Assembly (NCBI RefSeq): GCF_019754945.1
Contig: NZ_JAEUWU010000006.1
Span: 1 to 64,000 of the forward strand
Direction of reading: 5' to 3'
Source of the DNA: Corynebacterium pseudokroppenstedtii
GTDB lineage: Bacteria > Actinomycetota > Actinomycetes > Mycobacteriales > Mycobacteriaceae
Length of the DNA: 64,000 nt
The position numbers and the translations under genes are program-made. Positions 59,806 to 64,000 of this stretch are shown in pieces. Position 1 is the stretch's first letter, and each line of letters begins with the position of its first letter. The notes under the pieces were generated by a model. It was not told the DNA's origin and did not search any database. It was given only the letters and a program-made list of their open reading frames with translations.

Positions 59806-60008
59806 CTCAACCCCTCCCCCACAAACTCATCAACAGCCCAAGCCGGAATACGCCAATCAGAAAACGGCGACCGCTTCGGCAAAGTCCGCAACTGGCCACT
59901 ACGAACCAGCGCATACACCGAATTCGCACTCAACCCCAACATGTCCGCCACTTCACCAACCCGATACACACGGCGTACACTAAAAACTTGCCTTCTTTTC
60001 TTAGGCAT
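59802..60008 (-). CDS. Excisionase-like HTH protein
   Basis: 68 residues from the ATG at 60008, which has GGGAGTGG before it. The MerR/HTH_17 helix-turn-helix VYRVGEVADMLGLSANSVYALVRSGQL with RTLPKRSPFSDWRIPAWAVDEF is that of excisionase-type or DNA-tag proteins. Its place in the early operon fits a directionality factor, with the integrase outside the window, or a transcription regulator. Confidence 0.7.
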   Translation of the reverse strand: MPKKRRQVFSVRRVYRVGEVADMLGLSANSVYALVRSGQLRTLPKRSPFSDWRIPAWAVDEFVGEGLR

Positions 60009-60543
60009 TTTCACCACTCCCTCTTTGGTGACAATGAGGGGCCAAGGCTGTTGCGAGTAGACGCCAATCCAGACGCAACAACCTAAGGCCCCTCCCCTTT
60101 TTTCACATACGGGAAACAACCGTTGTTTCCCTTGTGGGCGGGCGGGGAATCGAACCCCACAGGTAGCCATAGTGCATTGACCACCCCGCGATGCCTTGTT
60201 GCACGGGCACCAGCGCCACCCAAAAAGTTTTGTTAACACCCCGTGTCGTTACCTCCACCACAGCCGTCGCCAATGGCAGGTGTAGGGAGGTCATCGCGAT
60301 CTAAGAAACACGCTCGCTCCCCGTATCCCACAGGGCTATTCACTATGCGATTAATCAAATAACACCGGGCTGTTAAACCCTTGTGCCCTACCCGGATCAC
60401 GAATCCAGGGGAGTCTTACTCGTAGGGCTAATGTGACGAAACAATGTGACGAAACATCGCTTGTATGTTTTATAGAGTGCGTTGTGACGAATGTGTCGAA
60501 ACAAAACGACACACGTCTAGCCACACAACATCGAATGAGGCAA
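60009..60543 (-). promoter_or_regulatory. Early leftward control region with TGTGACGAAACA repeats
   Basis: No gene in 535 bp. Two perfect copies of TGTGACGAAACA (60432-60443, 60445-60456), with close relatives TGTGACGAATG (60483-60493) and TGTGTCGAAACA (60492-60503). Between them on the minus strand is a -10-like TATAAAA (about 60471-60477). This looks like a promoter flanked by repeated operators. A T-arm-like stretch near 60135-60160 is not a full tRNA. Confidence 0.5.
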
Positions 60544-60915
60544 TCACCTGAGACCAAACTCAGAAGGATCTAAGAGCTTCTCACCCTTAATCGCATTACA
60601 TTCCACATGAACAGAACGAAGATTTTCTGGAATAGTCATGCCGCCACGAATCGTGGGAATTACATGGTCAAGACAAACATCCAAAGGATCCGACCAATCG
60701 AGACGTTCACCGCACAAATAGCAACGATCAAACTTCCGTAAAAACGTGAACAACTCACTATTACTCATTAATCGGTACTCATATGCACGCTGCCTACATG
60801 AACGCGAGCAATACTTCGGCTTTCGACCACGACCCTTGTACGCAACGGGCTTACCGCACCAAGAACAACAACCCTCTTTATCGACCGACGACGGTTTGCG
60901 TTGCAACCCGACCAA
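60544..60915 (-). CDS. Zinc-finger HNH endonuclease
   Basis: 123 residues if the TTG at 60915 is used, as AAAGGAGG lies nine bases before it; an upstream frame reaches 60981. First a zinc finger (CSWCGKPV, YCSRSCRQRAYEYR), then the HNH core CYLCGERLDWSDPLDVCLDHVIPTIRGG, NLRSVHVECN. Likely a DNA-nicking or restriction protein of the early operon, perhaps a mobile homing gene since it lies apart. Confidence 0.82.
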   Translation of the reverse strand: MVGLQRKPSSVDKEGCCSWCGKPVAYKGRGRKPKYCSRSCRQRAYEYRLMSNSELFTFLRKFDRCYLCGERLDWSDPLDVCLDHVIPTIRGGMTIPENLRSVHVECNAIKGEKLLDPSEFGLR

Positions 60916-61091
60916 CTGAACCAACCTCCTTTCTTCATCTCCTTCGCGCAGCTTCCCCACCACACGAACCACACACCGCACGAACTACACATTCGACTCC
61001 CCAACACCGAACAACTTGTCAATATGAGCCTTTCGGCATCCAAAGACCACGGTTACTGAAACTCGGTCTAAGAAGTCGAAGTAGTTAATGC

Positions 61092-61259
61092 CTACGAGTC
61101 CTGGGCTGCTTGTTGCCAGTCCAGGATCTCGGCCAGTACCGCTTTAGCCACCTTCGGCACAATCTCGTACTCAATAAGAATCCCCTCCGGGGCACCATCA
61201 ATATTGAGGTTGATTCCCAACGAATCCGCCTCAATATTGAGCTTCGCAACCTTCCGCAT
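61092..61259 (-). CDS. 55-residue early protein, unknown
   Basis: From an ATG at 61259 with GAAAGGAGTGAGTG upstream: RKVAKLNIEADSLGINLNIDGAP... ending at 61092. A mixed beta start and a helical end (VPKVAKAVLAEILDWQQ). A strong ribosome-binding site and neighbouring small genes of the same kind support it. The stretch 60916-61091 has no other gene. Confidence 0.55.
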   Translation of the reverse strand: MRKVAKLNIEADSLGINLNIDGAPEGILIEYEIVPKVAKAVLAEILDWQQAAQDS

Positions 61260-61271
61260 CACTCACTCCTT

Positions 61272-61478
61272 TCACATAGTGTTCGGGCTATCTACGTTCA
61301 TTCCGGATACGTACCCGTGGTCGGCTAAGAAGTCGGCAGCACGAAGAACCCTTACTAGGGCTTCAACATCCTCACCGCTTAGCTTTATGGACTTATCTCC
61401 AAGGGAGAGCACAACAACACCGTCACCGGTTGCTAGATGGAGCTCTGGCGACCGAAACTCCAAAGCTGGTTTCATCAC
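61272..61478 (-). CDS. 68-residue early protein, unknown
   Basis: A small acidic protein (GVVVLSLGDKSIKLSGEDVEALVRVLRAADFL) with beta start and a helix. The ATG at 61478 (or the next at 61475) follows GGGGTGAAGAG and overlaps the preceding tiny ORF. No family seen. Confidence 0.5.
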   Translation of the reverse strand: MMKPALEFRSPELHLATGDGVVVLSLGDKSIKLSGEDVEALVRVLRAADFLADHGYVSGMNVDSPNTM

Positions 61479-61525
61479 TCTTCACCCCTATCCGTGTAGT
61501 CGTATTCAATGTTTTGTTTTTCCAT
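61475..61525 (-). CDS. Possible 16-residue ORF before the small early genes
   Basis: ATG at 61525 after GAGGATAAGG encodes EKQNIEYDYTDRGEE and ends in TGATGATG, overlapping the following gene. It may be only a coupling leader. Confidence 0.3.
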   Translation of the reverse strand: MEKQNIEYDYTDRGEE

Positions 61526-61546
61526 GATCCTTATCCTCTTTTCCTT

Positions 61547-62320
61547 TTAGGCGGTGACGGCGAAGTATTCGTCCCAAACCTGCTGCATCAAAGACCGGTC
61601 CGCCTCCGTGTAGCCATAAGCCTCAATAACTCGACCATTCGGCAACTCCACCGGAACCTTCTGCGGAACCACGCCATGAACATCCGTCCACGCAGCCTTC
61701 AAATGCTTTCCAAACATGGGGGCTTTAGCTGACAACTGTTTCTTCGACAGGCCCTTGCTCTTGAGGAAATCCTGCACATACAGCGGTTTCCGGGCCGGGT
61801 CCAGCTGTGGGGTCTCCCCCATCCCGCGGGCTAGGATGATGCGGGCCTTTGCCTCAAGAAAATCGTCGTGGATAGGGCCTTTCGCCGCTTGGGCGAGTTC
61901 CATCTGTGAGCGCAGCTCAAACATCAGCGCCTTTTGTTGGTGCTCAGTCGCGCGTGGGTTGATCGCACCGCCCTGGTGGAAGTAGCGGTCGAGAGCGTCG
62001 GCTGCTTCGTTTTGGAACGCTTCGAGTGTGGGTCGGACTTCCGGGGCGACGCGGTTGGTGTCGATAGTGGCTAGCCACATGGTCAGTGTCTGACGATCAA
62101 CCATGAACATCTCTTGGTTGCGCCCCTTGGTGTCACGTGAGGTCATCATGACCCCACGTGCCCACGACTTGTCATGAAGCTTGCGACGCTGCGACTTACT
62201 GTCGATGCCAAGCGCGTCGCAGATCGGGCGAATAGCCGCCCATTGTTTACCGTCCTCAGTCTGCACAGCTTTCAGTTCCGCGTGAGCGCCTGGAACTGGT
62301 ACAGTTACTAACTGCTTCAT
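61547..62320 (-). CDS. Phage antirepressor, P22 Ant N-terminal domain
   Basis: 257 residues from the ATG at 62320, which has AAAGGAGG before it. The N-terminal half shows the antirepressor pattern (WAAIRPICDALGIDSKSQRRKLHD; VMMTSRDTKGRNQEMFMVDRQTLTMWLATI). The C-terminal half is helical with KGLSKKQLSAKAPMFGKHLKAAW. It inactivates the repressor of its own or another phage; the target is unknown. It starts the leftward early unit. Confidence 0.85.
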   Translation of the reverse strand: MKQLVTVPVPGAHAELKAVQTEDGKQWAAIRPICDALGIDSKSQRRKLHDKSWARGVMMTSRDTKGRNQEMFMVDRQTLTMWLATIDTNRVAPEVRPTLEAFQNEAADALDRYFHQGGAINPRATEHQQKALMFELRSQMELAQAAKGPIHDDFLEAKARIILARGMGETPQLDPARKPLYVQDFLKSKGLSKKQLSAKAPMFGKHLKAAWTDVHGVVPQKVPVELPNGRVIEAYGYTEADRSLMQQVWDEYFAVTA

Positions 62321-62345
62321 TTTTGTTCCTCCTTTGGAACTCCTT

Positions 62346-62372
62346 GCCCCGGTTACCGCCGGGGCATTTTCT
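62346..62372 (+). terminator. Hairpin GCCCCGG/CCGGGGC upstream of the antirepressor
   Basis: A perfect 7-bp stem with a 6-base loop, followed on the plus strand by ATTTTCT. As a plus-strand terminator it has no gene to end. On the minus strand it lies in the leader of the antirepressor mRNA. Confidence 0.5.
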
Positions 62373-62429
62373 ATTGATTTGAGTAGCCTCTTCCCTGTGG
62401 GACACATCCCCAGGGAGGAGGTGATCACT

Positions 62430-62591
62430 GTGGATCAGAAAGTTGTCGATCTGCTTCAATCAATTGCGGATAACACGAGTCAAAATATGATGCTCAGCTC
62501 TATCGAAGACCGTCTCGGACACATCGAAGACGAACTACGAACTCAGACTGAGTTGCTCGAAACTATCCGCAACGTGCTAGAAGGGCGCTAG
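62430..62591 (+). CDS. 53-residue rightward ORF, antisense to the early unit
   Basis: From a GTG with GGGAGGAGGTGATC just upstream. The product is DQKVVDLLQSIADNTSQNMM... with a helical end (LEDELRTQTELLETIRNVLEGR in part), a small coiled coil. It runs against its neighbours and overlaps the next leftward gene by 4 bp. The strong ribosome-binding site suggests it is real; role unknown. Confidence 0.45.
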   Translation: MDQKVVDLLQSIADNTSQNMMLSSIEDRLGHIEDELRTQTELLETIRNVLEGR

Positions 62592-62743
62592 CCAACCAAC
62601 TGCTTTAGCGTCTGCATAGCATTGGTCACGGCAACGACATCGCCATGGTCAACCGTGACCCTCTCACCTCCGGCGGTGGCAATCTCTATCTGCTCACCGT
62701 CGGAGCTGATAACAAAGTTCTTGTATTCAATTCGGGAACTCAT
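62588..62743 (-). CDS. 51-residue early protein, unknown
   Basis: From an ATG at 62743 with GTAGGAGAGGAAGAG upstream. SRIEYKNFVISSDGEQIEIATAGGERVTVDHGDVV... is beta-rich with a helical end. It follows the Cro-like gene by 11 bp on the same strand, so the two are probably co-transcribed. Confidence 0.5.
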   Translation of the reverse strand: MSSRIEYKNFVISSDGEQIEIATAGGERVTVDHGDVVAVTNAMQTLKQLVG

Positions 62744-62754
62744 CTCTTCCTCTC

Positions 62755-62976
62755 CTACGCAGCGATTGAGTTGTCTTCAATAATCATTTGGTCGAGCGGA
62801 CGATGAGTGATCCGCTTAAGGATCATCAAAGTAGGAACCCTCGGAACGCTCTTACCCGTCATGTAGTTACGAACAGTCGTCCCCGTCTTGTTAAGAAACT
62901 TCCAGCCGAACTCGTCTACCGATCGGGAACCTGTGCGTTCCATCGCGTCTGTGATGACTTCGGGATCAAGTCGCAT
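62755..62976 (-). CDS. Cro-like HTH regulator
   Basis: 73 residues from the ATG at 62976 with a perfect AAGGAGGTG site. A helix-turn-helix (DAMERTGSRSVDEFGWKFLNKTGTTVRNYMTGKSVPRVPTLMILKR, in outline) of the phage Cro/XRE type. It is divergent from the repressor gene, in the place of cro. Confidence 0.7.
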   Translation of the reverse strand: MRLDPEVITDAMERTGSRSVDEFGWKFLNKTGTTVRNYMTGKSVPRVPTLMILKRITHRPLDQMIIEDNSIAA

Positions 62977-63103
62977 AATGTTCACCTCCTTAGTGAGTTC
63001 TGCCGACAACTTGCCGTTCCGGCTTGCTGATTGCCATTCAGACAGACTATCGGACATTATGTCAAGTTTTTTCTAGAAAATTTTATTTTCCCAGTCCAGA
63101 CCC

Positions 63104-63133
63104 TTGCCATAATGGCAATAGTGGTGTTACGAT
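63104..63133 (+). promoter_or_regulatory. Repressor promoter with overlapping palindrome
   Basis: TTGCCAT-A-ATGGCAA is a perfect 15-bp palindrome (63104-63118). Its first half supplies the -35 TTGCCA, and the -10 TACGAT is at 63128-63133, 18 bp later, six bases before the ATG of the repressor. A half site TTGCCAT lies at 63031-63037 near cro. The repressor or Cro protein probably binds it. Confidence 0.6.
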
Positions 63134-63139
63134 GAACTC

Positions 63140-63607
63140 ATGAACCATTCAGATTGGGTAGAACAAATCTCAGATGGCGACGCGATCAATGCGATCGCTA
63201 CCAAAGCTGGAATCGTCCACCGGACCTTCGCGAGGCAAGTAGAACGAAGCCGTATTAGTGCTGAGAATGTGATCGCCATAGCCATCGCCTACGGGCATCA
63301 CCCAGTCGGAGCGCTCGTCGACACTGGCTACCTCGACGAAAAATGGGCCACACAAGTAGACCCCGCCCGGGCACTACGTGCTGTCACCGAAGATGAACTC
63401 GCAGACGAAGTGTTACGCCGCATGAAAATTGGCGTGAAACGTAATGGCCCCCTCGACACACCCGTCGATGAGCTCGCGCAGCGTCGTCATGTCACACCCT
63501 CCGCTTATAGTGACACCACACCCGACGAGGAGGACCTCCCCTACGTTGCCGACAGCTCCCCGACCGAGCCAGAACCAGGAGATGATGACTATTCAGACGG
63601 CCCCTAA
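63140..63607 (+). CDS. Prophage repressor-like HTH protein
   Basis: 155 residues. The N-terminal half (SDGDAINAIATKAGIVHRTFARQVERSRISAENVIAIAIAYGHHPVGALVDTGYL, in outline) has an atypical HTH for a phage immunity repressor. The C-terminal 60 residues are acidic and low-complexity (DTTPDEEDLPYVADSSPTEPEPGDD). There is no LexA-type self-cleavage domain. It overlaps the metalloprotease gene that follows, the typical ImmR-ImmA pairing. Confidence 0.75.
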   Translation: MNHSDWVEQISDGDAINAIATKAGIVHRTFARQVERSRISAENVIAIAIAYGHHPVGALVDTGYLDEKWATQVDPARALRAVTEDELADEVLRRMKIGVKRNGPLDTPVDELAQRRHVTPSAYSDTTPDEEDLPYVADSSPTEPEPGDDDYSDGP

Positions 63608-63989
63608 CCTCGAAGTGCTCGCCGCAACCCACGGCATCACCATCACCACCCACACCGGAGGCGAGAAAGGCCGCTGGTACAGCAACACCCGGACAATCTC
63701 AATCCGCCGTGACCTCGGATGGGTCAACTCCCGCTGCACACTCGCCCACGAACTAGGCCACGCCTTCTGCGGGCACGACAGCAGAGCCGAAGGATGGTTT
63801 AAAGAACGACAAGAGCACGAAGCCGATACCTGGGCTGCTAATCTACTTATTGGTCAGGATGAATATATGGATGCCGAACTCATCCATGGTTCCTGTCCAG
63901 GAGCGATCGCCCTAGAACTAGGCGTCACCGTACACCTAGTCACCGTATGGGAAGCCAACCACAATTCCGAAAGACACGTCACCTCATGA
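63585..63989 (+). CDS. ImmA/IrrE-type metalloprotease
   Basis: 134 residues; the ATG could also be the one at 63582, both after AGGAG. The zinc-protease motif HELGHAFCGHDS with the Glu in EHEADTWAANLLI is clear. In ICEBs1 and related phages ImmA cleaves the repressor ImmR to induce the element. The 23-bp overlap with the repressor gene supports that role here. Confidence 0.88.
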   Translation: MTIQTAPNLEVLAATHGITITTHTGGEKGRWYSNTRTISIRRDLGWVNSRCTLAHELGHAFCGHDSRAEGWFKERQEHEADTWAANLLIGQDEYMDAELIHGSCPGAIALELGVTVHLVTVWEANHNSERHVTS

Positions 63990-64000
63990 GCGTTTCACAA

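Noticed and set aside
60135-60221. Possible tRNA on the minus strand with a perfect T-arm (GGGG-TTCGATT-CCCC).
   Set aside because: No matching D or anticodon arm can be drawn and the acceptor has a mismatch, so I did not call a tRNA.
60295-60430. Integrase or attachment site in the early control region.
   Set aside because: No integrase-like frame in any direction; the integrase is most likely beyond the right edge.

Overview
The window reads as an actinobacterial chromosome, most likely Corynebacterium, carrying most of a siphovirus prophage. The host part (about 1-15.2 kb) has the gene order murA - ATP:cob(I)alamin adenosyltransferase - ramA - (DUF2505, enoyl-CoA hydratase) - cysK - cysE. 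This is the corynebacterial neighbourhood of the RamA regulator. It is followed by tRNA-Phe, a FecBCD-type metal-chelate ABC transporter, tRNA-Asp, and a glpT-glpQ operon for uptake and hydrolysis of glycerophosphodiesters.

From about 15.2-15.8 kb to beyond the right edge lies a prophage. The late genes run rightward in the usual siphovirus order: terminase small and large subunits, portal, MuF-like protein, scaffold, decoration protein, major capsid, connectors, tail terminator, major tail protein, tail assembly chaperones with a programmed-frameshift site, tape measure, distal tail, Gp37-like tail protein, GH25 endolysin, holins, HNH. Unusually, three extra genes sit between the major tail protein and the chaperones. 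They encode a helical protein, a helical protein with a membrane tail, and a 1,686-residue protein that starts with a second major-tail-protein-like domain and ends with about 1,090 nearly continuous hydrophobic residues. I regard this as the best candidate for an undescribed system.

From 41.7 to 54.3 kb the prophage carries cargo: a secreted SGNH esterase, three related secreted proteins, an ars module (arsA, arsD, arsR-arsC fusion) without an efflux pump, a RelA/SpoT-domain protein with a small partner, a DUF2283 protein, a DprA + phosphoribosyltransferase pair resembling the ShosTA defence/toxin-antitoxin system, and a decayed Phd/Doc pair. An IS200/IS605-type end and a duplicated fragment of a nuclease gene mark rearrangement of this cargo.

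From 54.3 to 63.0 kb the early genes run leftward: two WhiB-like proteins, SSB, a replication protein with an iteron-like origin candidate inside its gene, HNH proteins, an ERF-like protein, YqaJ exonuclease, a HTH protein, an antirepressor and a Cro-like protein. A divergent repressor and an ImmA/IrrE-type metalloprotease follow at 63.1-64.0 kb. No integrase is seen, so it and the right attachment site probably lie beyond the window.

Four prophage genes (MuF-like, HK97 gp10-like, doc, ssb) show apparent reading-frame breaks, three of them at or near G or T runs. Either the prophage is decaying or the sequence has indel errors. All functions are assigned by reading motifs; no database search was run.
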